Assembly: GCA_023078685.1 (NCBI GenBank)
Contig: JALGAS010000002.1
Coordinates: forward strand, 6,572,001-6,636,000
Source: Neopestalotiopsis rosae
Lineage: Eukaryota > Ascomycota > Sordariomycetes > Amphisphaeriales > Sporocadaceae
DNA: 64,000 bases
Direction: 5' to 3'
A program made the translations under genes and the position numbers. The notes below the pieces were generated by a model. It saw only the letters and a program-made list of their open reading frames with translations, was not told where the DNA came from and ran no database searches. The first letter of the stretch is position 1, and each line of letters starts with the position of its first letter. This document shows positions 1-10,407 of the stretch, one piece after another.

Positions 1-1
1 C

Positions 2-622
2 TACGCCATCTTCACCCATGACAAGCAACACAATAGTATCGCTTCGTTTCTTATTGGGTTTGCTGAAGTGACTCGGCGTGGCATGTGGGCACTCTTTCGT
101 GTCGAGAATGAACATTGTTCGAATGTCTCCCAGTACAAGGCTAGTCGAGACGTACCGCTTCCTTACAAACTGGAGCTCGAGCCTCTGGTGGAGAGACCGA
201 GCGAAGAAGCGTCACGCTCAAGAAGCTCCCAGGAGGCTCTCGCGACTGGACATGATGTGGGCGCAGCTGGGAGATTGGCAAGAGCTGACGATCAGGTCGC
301 CGCCTCCGGATCCTCTCCCGCTCCAGAAGCTGTGGAAAGTGGACTCCGGAAGCGTAGGGCCTCGGATGCTATCCGCAGCGGTGGTGGCACGATTCGAAAG
401 ATCATGGCAAACGCACATCGGCAGGATTTTGAGAAGAAGAGGAGGGCGCCAGAACCACCCAAGGAGGGTGATGAGGACCTCGGCAATGACGAGCCAAGCG
501 ATGATGACGATGAAGATGCCGAGGACGATGACGATGACGATTCAAGTGCCTTTGAAGAGCGCATGGAGATGAGGAGAGCTGAGACGCTGATTAGGGGGCC
601 AAGTGGTGAAGGTGAGTCCTAG
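2..622 (+). CDS. SYG1: SYG1/XPR1-type EXS-domain protein, C-terminal part (cut by window edge)
   Basis: The frame is open from base 2 with no start codon, so only the last 206 residues are present. The first ~55 residues contain the motif RRGMWALFRVENEH followed by QYKASRDVPLPY, which is the end of the EXS domain of SYG1/XPR1 proteins. That family consists of multi-pass membrane proteins with an N-terminal SPX domain, and XPR1 exports phosphate. The rest is a hydrophilic tail with a long Asp/Glu run (about residues 160-180) and basic patches, probably cytosolic. The stop TAG is at 620-622. A GTGAGT lies just before the stop, so splicing into a further exon cannot be fully excluded. The SPX and transmembrane parts lie to the left of the window. 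Family assignment is firm; the transport function is inferred from the family. Confidence 0.8.
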   Translation, partial: YAIFTHDKQHNSIASFLIGFAEVTRRGMWALFRVENEHCSNVSQYKASRDVPLPYKLELEPLVERPSEEASRSRSSQEALATGHDVGAAGRLARADDQVAASGSSPAPEAVESGLRKRRASDAIRSGGGTIRKIMANAHRQDFEKKRRAPEPPKEGDEDLGNDEPSDDDDEDAEDDDDDDSSAFEERMEMRRAETLIRGPSGEGES

Positions 623-941
623 CGTGACCATCACACCTGGCAGACAGGTTGGTGAAGAGAGGGTGGATTTCATGCCTATACGGTTCTATATGATACGACG
701 CCAGCATGGACTAATTGCCGCAATTTTCATGTCAAACAATGAGCAAGCATTAATTACTATTTGCTACCATAAATCAAAATCAATTGACTCGAATACTATC
801 TACCTAAACAAATTTCAGTAATTTTGACAAGCCCAGTGAAGGGTCAGTATGCCCCTTTAACCGTAACGCCAAACATGCGGTATCAGATACAATACAAAAG
901 CAGTGAATAAGAACCCGTCGAAATCGACCAGACGCATGTAT
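623..941. other. Convergent 3' intergenic stretch
   Basis: This stretch lies between the 3' end of the EXS gene and the 3' end of the minus-strand gene at 942. It is AT-rich and holds no convincing ORF. The minus strand carries a possible splice acceptor at 804-805 that could give the neighbouring gene an 8-base last exon (796-803). Confidence 0.5.
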
Positions 942-1628
942 TCACTTACCACCAAAGGCACGATCCAGTTGCGCCCCTTGGTCGATATCACCAGCCATTT
1001 CCGAAGCCCCCTGCCGATCCGCCAAACTCATCTGCGCAAACTGACCATTGACGAACCCGTCACCCCCGCCGGCCGAGGCAGAGCTCATCATCTCGCCACC
1101 AACAATACCCCCACCGCCATCAGCCTCCAACAGTCCCGACTCGGCCTCGTGCGCCTCGGCCGCGGCGGCGGCCCTGCGCTCGGGCTCCAGCAGGCGGGCC
1201 TCGCTGTCGAGCCAGCCGGGGGCGACGCGGCGCTTCTCGGCGAGCTCGCGGTCGCGGATGCGCTGGTCGAGCTCGCGCAGCTCGCGCTCGGCGTCGGCCT
1301 GCATCTGGGCCACGTGGGCCTGCAGGGCGCGGCACGAGGCGATGATGTCGTCGGGGTGGGCGGCGTGGCCCGAGGCCGAGACCACGTAGCGGGGTTTGTT
1401 GTGGTTGGTGTCGAGGTTTATTGATGAGGGGGCGGTGGTACTCGAGGGGTCGGTATTGTCGGCTGTGTTTGTTGTTGAAGAGGTTGAAGTAATGCCGCTG
1501 GAAGAGGGCGGGAGCGTCGACGGCATGGGCTTGTAGGTGTATGGCAGCGTTGCGGCCGTGGGCAGGCTGACAAAGGGGGAGACCGTCAGAGGGATCTGGG
1601 CCAGGAGGGGATGTGTGCCTAGTTGCAT
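942..1628 (-). CDS. Unknown fungal protein with short coiled coil, 228 aa
   Basis: I do not recognise a family. The first ~75 residues are rich in Ser, Thr and Pro. Residues ~85-160 are charged and helical (ELRELDQRIRDRELAEKRR), probably a coiled coil, and include the phrase APGWLDSEARLLEPERR. The C-terminal third is rich in Gly, Ala and Ser. There is no signal peptide or membrane segment. The 3' end is ambiguous: the final codons GGT GGT AAG TGA contain a good donor (GTAAGT). Splicing 804-949 to a tiny exon at 796-803 would give a protein of the same length ending in Arg instead of Lys. GC content is high in the coding part, unlike the AT-rich flanks, which supports a real gene. It is divergent from pICln. 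Confidence 0.6.
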   Translation of the reverse strand: MQLGTHPLLAQIPLTVSPFVSLPTAATLPYTYKPMPSTLPPSSSGITSTSSTTNTADNTDPSSTTAPSSINLDTNHNKPRYVVSASGHAAHPDDIIASCRALQAHVAQMQADAERELRELDQRIRDRELAEKRRVAPGWLDSEARLLEPERRAAAAAEAHEAESGLLEADGGGGIVGGEMMSSASAGGGDGFVNGQFAQMSLADRQGASEMAGDIDQGAQLDRAFGGK

Positions 1629-2305
1629 CTTTTGGTTAGCAAGTGGTGTTGATGAGTCGATTCCCCATATTTGAAGAATAATCTACGGGCTCCTTTTGTC
1701 GTGCCACTACTTTGAAGTGAGGTGAGCAAGGGCGATGTAGGCAAAGACGTACGATGGTCACTCATTATTGCGAATTCGGAGATGCGCCGGAACGCCGTCG
1801 TTGTTGGAAAGACGAGTTGGTTACTTGTTGAGAAGACGGATTGAGGCGCTTGTGAGTCTCGTATAAGATGACTCTGATCCGAATAAACAATAAAGGAAAG
1901 ATAGTTATTGAAAAGCCTGTACGCGTTGATCAGTTGGTCACAAGTAAGGTGGAAGCTGCATGTACTTGAACGCCGAATGGGGGTGGGATGATGCAGGTAC
2001 GTAACTGCGTAGGTAATCAGTGAGCTTGGATGGACTGCGATAATCGCCGATAAGCCACGGATAAGCCTCGATAAGCCCCGCGATCGACACAATGGGGCTT
2101 CCAATTGAGCTAATGGAGAGAGCTCTGGGGGAGCTCGCAAAATCCAGGGACCAACAGGGCAAAAGAAAGGTGATTTGCTCGACCTGTGCGACATTACATT
2201 GCATTGCACCGGGAACTTCCATACCTGATTTCTTGGTAATATTTTGGGGACGAGGCAGCAAACACTTCAATTACTCAAAGATTCCACACGACTACGACAA
2301 TAAAA
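1629..2305. promoter_or_regulatory. Divergent promoter region between unknown gene and pICln
   Basis: 677 bases separate the two start codons, so the promoters and leaders of both genes must lie here. Minus-strand open frames in this stretch (for example 1619-2209) look like chance frames. No clear TATA box was found. The sequence just before the pICln start (ACTACGACAATAAAAATG) is A-rich, as is usual for fungal starts. Confidence 0.4.
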
Positions 2306-3399
2306 ATGCTGCCCACGGTGATCAAGAACCGCCCGTCGGCGGACGCAGACTTTCAGCCCCTCAGCGAGTACCAGGAGCAGACGCCCGAGACCTTTTTCGA
2401 TGGCAAGCCCGTGCTGTACTTTCACGACGAGCACATCAAGGCCTGGTGCTCGCCCGAGCAGTCGAGCCGACTGCACATCTTCTCCGGCTCTGGCGGCGAC
2501 GCTGACAATGACGCCGCCGCCCGTGTGCCCACGCCGCCCGAGTCCCTTGCCCTCGAAAACGACGGCGGCAAGCACATGCGCGAGGAGGACAAGGTCGAGG
2601 TTTTCGTGTCATCACAGTACGCATAAAATATGAAGCCTTTTCTCATATATATGGGTTGCTAACTTTGGCTTTCTTGTGCCCCCACTGTAGCAAGTTGATT
2701 CTCTACTCGCACAACAGCCAGACCGGCATCGAGATACCCTACCCGTCCATCACCCTCCACGCGACCAAGAACTTCAAGAGCCGCGAGAGCCCCGACGACG
2801 ACGCGGCCAAGTTTCTGGGCGTGTACATGCAGCTAGAGTTCTCGGGCGACGGCGGCGACGACGACGACTCGTTTGATCCTCTGGAGCTCACCCTCGTCCC
2901 TTACAAAGCTGCTGCCACCGCTGAATCACCGGCAATCGTTGACCCCCTCAACGCCCAGCGCGCCTCGGCCCTCTTCAACCAGATCTCGGCCTGCCAGAAC
3001 CTGCACCCGGACCCGGCGGACGAGGACGAGGACGACGATGGCGAGGACTACACGGACCGGATCGTGTTCGAGGGAGAGGCCCTCGAGGGCCTGCCGGGGG
3101 CGTTCCAGGGCGACGCCAACGGCGGCCTGCCGCCGCCCATGCCCGGAAGCTCGGGCTGGATCACGGCCGAGAACGTGGGGGACTATTTTGACGAGGAGGG
3201 CAACTGGATCGGCGGTGGCGGCGCTGCTGGTGATGAGGGTGAGGGCGGAGAGGACGAGCCCGCTGTCATTAGTGGTGAGCTTGGCGAGGGCGCCGGTCGG
3301 GTCCGCGGTCGAGACGAGGTCGATGGTGGTGATGCCGATGGGGTCAATGGGGCAGCAGCCGAGGGAGATGGTGACTCCAAGCGCCCACGCACCGAGTAA
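2306..3399 (+). CDS. pICln, methylosome / Sm-protein assembly chaperone
   Basis: Two exons, 2306-2616 and 2691-3399, give 339 aa. The 74-base intron starts GTACGC and ends CACTGTAG, with a GCTAACT branch site. The product is a pICln (Voldacs/ICln) protein: an N-terminal PH-like domain with FFDGKPVLYFHDEHIKAW, then, after the intron, KLILYSHNSQTGIEIPYPSI and FLGVYMQLEF. Long Asp/Glu runs follow, and then a conserved acidic segment near residues 256-270 (GSSGWITAENVGDYFDEEGN). In animals pICln presents Sm proteins to the PRMT5 methylosome and helps snRNP assembly; a role in fungi is inferred from that. The tail is Gly/Asp-rich and ends with KRPRTE, possibly a basic localisation signal. The protein is longer than the human one because of the acidic inserts and tail. 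Confidence 0.88.
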
Positions 3400-3722
3400 G
3401 GCTTGGAGGAAGAAGTAGAAGCGGCAGATGTTTCGGTGGAAATTTCACACGCCGGCGTTGCGCATTGAAACCTCTGCGCCAAAAAACGATACCCAATAGA
3501 AAAATTAAGTCACAGGTCCGAGTGAGTTTCGTCATGCCCATCTCAATGCACTATCTGGTCTAATCATTGTCGGCAGTAAAAGGAGGAAAGTCGCCAGAGT
3601 CAATGGGTGTTGGTAGGGGCGGAAGCTAGAGATTTAAAATCAACAAGATGCCCACGGCTGGTAAGCTGGCATCCTGTCTAGGTATACTATTTTTTTACAA
3701 GTAATCTATACACGGCTCTCTT
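3400..3722. other. Convergent 3' UTR region
   Basis: This is the 3' region shared by pICln (plus) and the Mmc1-like gene (minus). It is AT-rich at its right end (CTATTTTTTTACAAG). I see no gene in it. Confidence 0.5.
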
Positions 3723-5681
3723 CTATTTTAATCTTTCGAGAGCCTCGGTGGCCTTCTCGACCAACTGTCTGGCCTTGATGAGTTCCGCGTTCTCGGCGAC
3801 GGGGCTGGCTTCTACATCCTCGGACTGCTTCAGGACCTTTTCCACTGACGTCTCGACGCCGCGAACAGCCTTGCGGCCCTCCTCCCTTACCTCTCCTTCC
3901 CAAAAGGTCCGCGCCGTCTCCCACTGCTTCTGCATCCGGCGCATGCTCCAGACGATGCCGAGCGCTGCCACAGCGCCAGCCTCGTATATACCCGTGGTCA
4001 GAGTTCCAAAATAGGCCAGCGCGCCCAGAGAAGAGGTCAAGCCGGATGTGCTCAGTGTCTGCAGGACGAGCTTCTGTGCGAGTGCCTGCAAGGCTGGAAT
4101 CGTCTCGTTCTGAAGATATGTGCGCGCTGCTGGGATATTCGTCGGCCAGGTCGTGGGCACTGGTGTTGTTGCTATTTGAGCGTCTGACATCTGGAGAGGA
4201 GCCGGCGCATCATAAACGACAGTGATGCCATTTGGTGCGTTGGCTTCCTGGATCTGGCCAGCTAGGTAAATGGCCTTTTTCTCTGCGGTGGGCAGGAAAC
4301 GCTGGTTAATGATGTCGGTCGTGAGCATGTGCACATCGTCGACGCGCCAGAAGAGCTTCCACCAGCCCAGCTTGCGCCACCGCCGGCTCGAGAATGCCAG
4401 ATCTAGCTGGTCTTGCAACTCGGAATGGGCGCCCTCGGCCCACGCAGCCAGGTTAGACTTGAGATGTGTCGGAGTAGTAGATGTGGCTGTTGTCAAGGTG
4501 GTGGATACCGCCCTCGCTTCCTCTTCTGCTATTGCGATTGTAGTGTTTTGCAGCACTGATGATACTAATCTCCGTACCGGCGCCTTTGTAACACCAGTAG
4601 TGTCTGACGTGACATCTGCCTTGACCCAATCTTTGAGTTTCGGTAGATTGCTTTCGAACCACATGTGCTCATACTCCATGGCATCGTTGAGGCTTTTGCG
4701 GATCAGACCGAGACCAATGCTGGCTGTTCCCACATCAATGGGTGTAAATGGTAAAGCAGTCTCGCTACTCGGCTTGTACTCTGGAATGTCCACAGCTGCT
4801 GCGATGACGTCTGCGCTTTCCGATAGTGGTAGAGATGCCACGGATGCGGCGCCCATGAGTCCGTCCGTCACCAGAAGGGCCTTGTGTACCGGCGTCGTGA
4901 CTGGAGTATACCTCCCCGTGCCTGATATGGGAATATCGACCGTGGGAACGAGTATCGCATCTTCGAGCCCCTCTACGCTGTCGTCTGCAGATGTCACATA
5001 GGGATTGGTCTCCATGAGTAGCAGTTCAAGGTTATGTCCATTCATTGTCGCCGACGAGACATTGACCTCGTGTAACAGACTGCCTTTGGCCAGCAACATG
5101 GTTCCTGGTGACTGGTGCTCCTTGGCGCCAACCCGGATAATCATGGGTTGTGTCAGGTCGTGGCCGTCGACTTCGCGTTCCCAGTCCTCCTCGTCCTTGA
5201 GCGGGTCGGCGAGCAGGAGCTTCAAGACTTGCTTAGCGGACCGGCCGGAGACGGTGCCATTGGTCAGACCGAGAATAGCAACTCGAATCGCCTCGCTGCC
5301 GGGCTCTTGTCGTAGGCCATTGATGGCCAGCTGTAACCGTGAAAGGTTCACAAAGCTTGCGGCATGTTTCTGGAGCTGTACCAAAGCATCTTCCAGCTCT
5401 TTCCTGGCGTCCAACTCTTGTGTAGTCAATACTGTACTACCAGTGGTAGACGAGGTAGACTGGTACACTCGCTGTTGCTGCTGTGAACCGGCTGCAGATA
5501 CTCCTCTTCTACCACCTCGTCTCGTCCGTCGCGTGGCTGATGTTTGCTGCTGCTGTGGTCTCGGCGAGGAAGAGTCCGTCAAGGAACAAAAGAAACACAC
5601 AGCCTGCCGTTCGCTACCGCTGACCTGTCCGAGGAGGCGACGGGGAGCCGCCGAGGCTCGTAACGACAATCGCGGCGGCAT
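3723..5681 (-). CDS. Mmc1-like mitochondrial protein, likely pseudo-GTPase of the dynamin superfamily
   Basis: Single exon, 652 aa. Residues 1-60 are rich in Arg, Ser and Ala with almost no acids, as in a mitochondrial targeting sequence. A Gln-rich linker follows. Residues 134-160 (RVAILGLTNGTVSGRSAKQ) lie where a P-loop would be expected, but the GxxxxGKS/T pattern is not kept. Further on comes the phrase RRWRKLGWWKLFWRVDDV. A hydrophobic stretch (~548-579) precedes a basic amphipathic C-terminal helix with heptad character. This matches what I recall of fungal proteins annotated MMC/Mmc1, described as a dynamin-like pseudoenzyme that works with MICOS on cristae. The mitochondrial prediction is good; the Mmc1 name is recall-based and moderate. 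The start was chosen because translation from the first in-frame ATG gives the presequence. Confidence 0.65.
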   Translation of the reverse strand: MPPRLSLRASAAPRRLLGQVSGSERQAVCFFCSLTDSSSPRPQQQQTSATRRTRRGGRRGVSAAGSQQQQRVYQSTSSTTGSTVLTTQELDARKELEDALVQLQKHAASFVNLSRLQLAINGLRQEPGSEAIRVAILGLTNGTVSGRSAKQVLKLLLADPLKDEEDWEREVDGHDLTQPMIIRVGAKEHQSPGTMLLAKGSLLHEVNVSSATMNGHNLELLLMETNPYVTSADDSVEGLEDAILVPTVDIPISGTGRYTPVTTPVHKALLVTDGLMGAASVASLPLSESADVIAAAVDIPEYKPSSETALPFTPIDVGTASIGLGLIRKSLNDAMEYEHMWFESNLPKLKDWVKADVTSDTTGVTKAPVRRLVSSVLQNTTIAIAEEEARAVSTTLTTATSTTPTHLKSNLAAWAEGAHSELQDQLDLAFSSRRWRKLGWWKLFWRVDDVHMLTTDIINQRFLPTAEKKAIYLAGQIQEANAPNGITVVYDAPAPLQMSDAQIATTPVPTTWPTNIPAARTYLQNETIPALQALAQKLVLQTLSTSGLTSSLGALAYFGTLTTGIYEAGAVAALGIVWSMRRMQKQWETARTFWEGEVREEGRKAVRGVETSVEKVLKQSEDVEASPVAENAELIKARQLVEKATEALERLK

Positions 5682-6037
5682 ATTTTGGCTGGCCGCTGTG
5701 AGAGGAATATGACGCCAGCGGGTTTGGAGATTTATTTAGTCGAACCTGTTCCCAATTCAAAAGAGCTCCAAAAGCTCTAGGTTAGGTTAGTGAGGAAAGC
5801 TGCCGCTTGGTACGGTGCACGGACTTTCACCCAGCTCAATTCCCACAAAAGTGGATACTGCACCAATGCGGTTAAATTCCGGTCATGGCTCTTGGATGTT
5901 ATACTCGGACTTATACAGATACCATTTGATTATTGCGAAAGACAAAAGAATTATGTCCTAGTCAAGTCTTCATTTGAGCCGTCTACTAGTCAAACTCTTC
6001 TAACGATGGATTCGTTTATTTACTTATTTTCCTTTCT
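5682..6037. other. Intergenic: Mmc1-like promoter and TPR gene 3' side
   Basis: 356 bases upstream of the Mmc1-like start and downstream of the TPR gene stop. The sequence is AT-rich toward 6037. No ORF or RNA gene could be supported. Confidence 0.4.
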
Positions 6038-7706
6038 CTAAATTGTCAGACTCTGTGGAAGTAGTCCCTCAGCTACCATGTCCTCGAGTTGCTCGACGGC
6101 CCACTGTGGACCGCTTGGACTCGAAGTCACGATGGCACCAATGTCGAGGGGAGTGCCCTGTGCCACTTGTTGTTGCAGATGCTGCGAGACTGTAGAGCGC
6201 AAGGTGGCTACAGCCTTTTCCTCGCGAGCAGCCGAGAGTTTGCTGGCATTGCGGTAAAACACCTCAGCATTCTTGGCCAGATTAGCCGCGTTGGCAATGG
6301 CCGACTGGTGTGATACTGGAGGCAAAGCAAGAGCATATAGGAACAGATTGGCGTCTCCTCGCAAGAGGTGGGTCATGGCCAGCTCCTCCTGTTCAATGCC
6401 TTGGATTTTCGATGCTGCGGCAAGATGCTGGATACTCTCGGTCAGGGCATTCCATCGAAGAGCACCTTCGTTTGAGTAAACATCAGCCAACGCTGAGTTG
6501 AAGGAAAGTAGTGACTTTGCATTGGCCAGCAGAGTCTCTGCTATGCCATTTGCCACGAGTTCCGGGACGCCGAAGACAGTGTCGCGTTCTTTCTTGTATG
6601 TTGCAGCGTCAACCTTGCCCGTTTTGAATCCAGCCTCCAAGAGTACGGAAGCAAAGTTGGCCTTTGACAAGGAGATTTCCTGCAGTCTTTCCGGCTTGTC
6701 TTGCGATAGCGATGGAACCTTTTGGAGAAGTTGAGTAGAGTGTTCTTCGATCATGGGTAGCGTCGCAGGGGGGGCAATCTCGGGATTGTCCGTCAAAATG
6801 CTACAAAAGGTAGTGAGGGTGTTGAGTTGCGCCACCAACGTGTCGATAAGGCTATCGCGTGTAACTGGTTCCACGACGGTGAACCATTGCTCGTCCTCTT
6901 CATCGTCGTGGGACTCGTGATCATGCGATTCTTCAGTGGCTGAGGGAGCCTCGCTCTCTGGTTCCATGCTAGCAGCTTGCTCATTGGCTAGACGCTCCTG
7001 TTCAATACTCTCTTGAAGCTTCATTTCCTGAATCGAATAGCATTTTGCCTGCAGATCCGAGGCCTCATGGAGTAGCTTCAAAGCTTCCTGGTTTGGCGCC
7101 TCATCGTCATTGGCGATCTCCTCAGCGATGCTGGTCAGAACCTGGGCCGTATTGAAAAGAGCGTCTGCATTATCAGGGTCTAATTTCAATGCATATCGAT
7201 GAGCATCTAATGCTTCGCGGAGAGCCTTGATAAGCGGAACCTTGAGTTGTTCGACCAAGATTGGGTGTGTTGCCACTTCGAGCAAGACACGAGCCCTAGT
7301 ACAATATCAGTACAGTGATCATACAATGGCTTGAAAATTAGGTCATCTGACTTGTTGTACGCCAGATCCAAGCTTGTAGGGAATGCCTTCAACCCTTGGT
7401 CATAAGCTTCGATGGAGCGCTGGAAGAATCTCATGGACTTGGCGCTATCGCCGGCTCGCCACTTGCCCGCAGCCTCTTCGTGGTCAACGCCAGCTGTGCA
7501 TGCGTTAGCATCAATGGTGCATGTTTTGTTTTTCCTCTTATTTCGTCTCTGCTCACCTTGAAGAAAGTCATCTGCGGTATTGAGTGCCTAGTCTGGGTTA
7601 GCAAGGTGCATCAGATGCCACTTAAATTGCGGGTTGTCTGTACTTGTTCCTTCTTCTGCTTAGGCTTTGCCTGTTGCTTCAGAAGAGCCTTTGGCCGCTT
7701 AGACAT
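6038..7706 (-). CDS. TPR-containing conserved fungal protein (UPF0656-like)
   Basis: Four exons (minus strand): 7644-7706, 7557-7587, 7352-7493 and 6038-7295, giving 497 aa. Introns are 56-63 bases long; the third has an unusual GTCAGA donor. The start MSKRPKALLKQQ is followed by a Lys-rich stretch, then helical repeats typical of TPRs: KSMRFFQRSIEAYDQGLKAF with TSLDLAYNKARVLLEV, and HRYALKLDPDNADALFNTAQ (residues ~50-140). An acidic linker (~190-214) leads into QWFTVVEPVTRDSLIDTLV and a long all-helical C-terminal half. The layout resembles fungal TPR proteins of the UPF0656 group as I remember them, but that name is uncertain. No signal peptide or membrane segment is visible, so it is probably cytosolic or nuclear. 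It lies in the same orientation as, and head-to-tail with, the Mmc1-like gene. Confidence 0.72.
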
Positions 7707-10407
7707 GCTGACTTCCTCTTTAGACTAGTCGAAACTGAATTCGTTGATATGAATGTACTTCTGGGGCATCCAAGAAATAAAATTATTTGTTCAGCCGTGC
7801 GTGGGATTGACGATGTATGATGGTGACAAGGCATTAATAAGTTTGGACTTGCTGAGTATGAAGACAAAGATAGCTGGGCCAAAAATTTCGAGTGCACGTT
7901 CTACGTTGCGGCTCGTGCACCAAACTGAACCCTGGCAACCTGAGGGAGTACCAAGTACAGCAGTGGGGAGCACCTGCTGTAAGAGCCCGCATACTCGCCC
8001 CGGAAGTGTTGCCCCGGGCCCAGACTATCGGAAGTATACATACCCAGTGTACGATGTTGCACCATATTTATTCTCCTTATGGTCTGATGATACATTTTCT
8101 CTTGACATTTCTACTTTCCACCATAAATACGGCGTCTCTTGAATAATTACGGGAAAATGCATTCGGATATACTATCTCGAAGTACCAGCCGTCTGAGTTT
8201 CCGTTTGGCCCTGGATTGGCAGTGATGCCTCTCGAATTGCATCATCGTTGTTGTCTGTCGCGCAATCCAATGACTGATTCTTCTATTTGAGTTCTTCGGC
8301 AATCTATATGCTTTTACAAATCCACGGATATTTGAATTCGAACAATAAGACTCTGGCATAATCAAAGTGCCATGGTCACTCTTTAGCATATTAATTTTCG
8401 CCTACGATTGAGCGAAGAGGAAACGGCCCTCAATCAGCTTTTTGTTAATGGGGGCAAAGCGTTGTTCAGGGCATACCTACTAATAATGGATCATCTATCA
8501 GAAACAAAATCTCGAGGCCTATATCTACTTATTTGCTCCAATTCGTAAACATCGAATGCGGCGTATCGCGTGCCGCTAGGAAAGCAAATAGTCATCAAAC
8601 TTGCATTCTTTGGATGGTATGGGCCAGTCGAGACCGCCGTTCCTGTGTTGGGTTGTTTTCTCTTCGACATAAACATTACCAGGGTGCTTGTGAAGCCAAC
8701 CTGACCACCAGTCTAAGTAATTACCAGCCTTGCTACCGAATAAACTTTTCCTACGCTTGATCAGCCCTGTCCCGTATGCATAAACTGCACATGGCATCCA
8801 ACTACCGACGGCTCATGCGGAAATTCTGCAAACTCCAAATCGCAGCGGCAGGTAGTTTTCAGCCAGCCATTTGCTGCTTCAACATCTTAGGTTTTGACTG
8901 GTCCTTGACAGCTCAAACTATGATTGGCCAGATTTCACAGCCACTCGAGTTTCGGTATGTCGACTCTTGACCCAAGGGTACACCATTTGCTACATTCGGT
9001 CAAAGCAAGTGTGAAACTATCAAATGCCATGCGCCAATGGACTTTGGGCCTTTCGAGTTGGAGATGAATGTTAAAATGAAGAAATCGAAGAGAAGCAGAA
9101 ATCAACATGGATTGCAATGAGTGATTTCTCAAAATATTCCTAGTCTCATATACTCACAAACATGAGTCTATTGACTCATGACTGCAAGGTCGCTGATCAT
9201 TCCATCTCCTCCCCATCACAACCAAACATATTTCAAGCTTCTTACAGCAACATCTTTCCTGCAGGGTGCATTGCGTATGTCCCATAGTGGTCACTATTTA
9301 CGGTTCGCCTAAGCGGATTCCATACGCTACCGATGAGAGGCGAGAATATACTTTGTTCAATAATGGATTTGGGAATGGCAAAACGAGTAATCTTTCAACC
9401 CTTTTCGCAACACGATGCTGGAGGATGCCAGTTAATACTCTTATACTTTACTCTCTATTTTGAAGACTCGAGTGCTTCAGCTTCATTCCGCGATCACACT
9501 CTCCAGGATACAAAACCTCCATCCTTCTAATCGGAAATGGCATACTCCATGGACTCATATATAGCCTTGCGGTTTGGATTCTACTTCCTATAGATACAGG
9601 CGCAGAAGTGGAAGCACACTCTTGCGCTACCCAAATTCTAGGTAGAATCTTGTACTACGCGTGTTCCAGCGACGTAGAAGTTCAGGATCGACAAGGTCAT
9701 GAAAGAAGCACAAGATCTGGTCGTCTAACCGGTAGCTCTATAGATGCTAAGAGGGTGTTCCGTTGTTCCAGTCAAAGGTTGTGGTATTATTTGCGACTCT
9801 TCCCGAGTCAACACAACTTTCGATGACGTTTGATGTTCAGCTCGCATGTCAATAGAGATCCCTTACTGTAAGAAGAGAATATCAATTCTAGATCTATCAA
9901 ACCCTTCCGTGACAGATACGGCGACTCCAGAGGTACCCATGATTTGAAATGTTACGTGATCGGAATGACTTCAATCACTTCAACCTTCTGGAGTGTATAA
10001 CGCCGATTCCGACCCTAGAAAGATTTCAGTCTTTTCGGCACATACCTTATCAATCTGAGTTCGCCCAGATCCGAGATAGTAGAAGGCTTGATAGTCCCTC
10101 TCCAGTGTGCGAAGCGTCTACTGGTCGCTGTTTACATGAATGAGAACGCCTCTACCTTAGGCATCGGTCTAGGCTGGACGATTTGCTGCACATTAGGCAT
10201 TTTGTATCATCATTCACAGGTCCATGGTCAACTGTATTGCGAAAGTGAAGGTTTACATAGTGTCGTGCCAACTACCAGCCCAGGTATAAATGTGCAGGCG
10301 TAGGTAGCCCCTTCATCGAATCGGTCCTCAACACATCTTCACCATATTCATTCCAACTGCTGAACCGAGGATTCTAACGACTTCTGAAAGACCCTTTCTT
10401 CATCGGC
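7707..10407. other. Gene-poor 2.7-kb stretch
   Basis: Only short overlapping frames occur on both strands (none above ~130 codons). They lack recognisable domains, codon bias or plausible splice continuation. The left ~100 bases must hold the TPR gene promoter. The right end holds a TATAAAT at 10285-10291 and a pyrimidine-rich leader for the hydrolase. I could not identify a transposon or pseudogene here. Confidence 0.4.
10285..10291 (+). promoter_or_regulatory. TATA box candidate for the hydrolase gene
   Basis: TATAAAT, 117 bases upstream of the hydrolase ATG. It is followed by a C/T-rich leader (ACACATCTTCACCATATTC), a common arrangement in fungal promoters. No experiment or second motif supports it. 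Confidence 0.4.
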
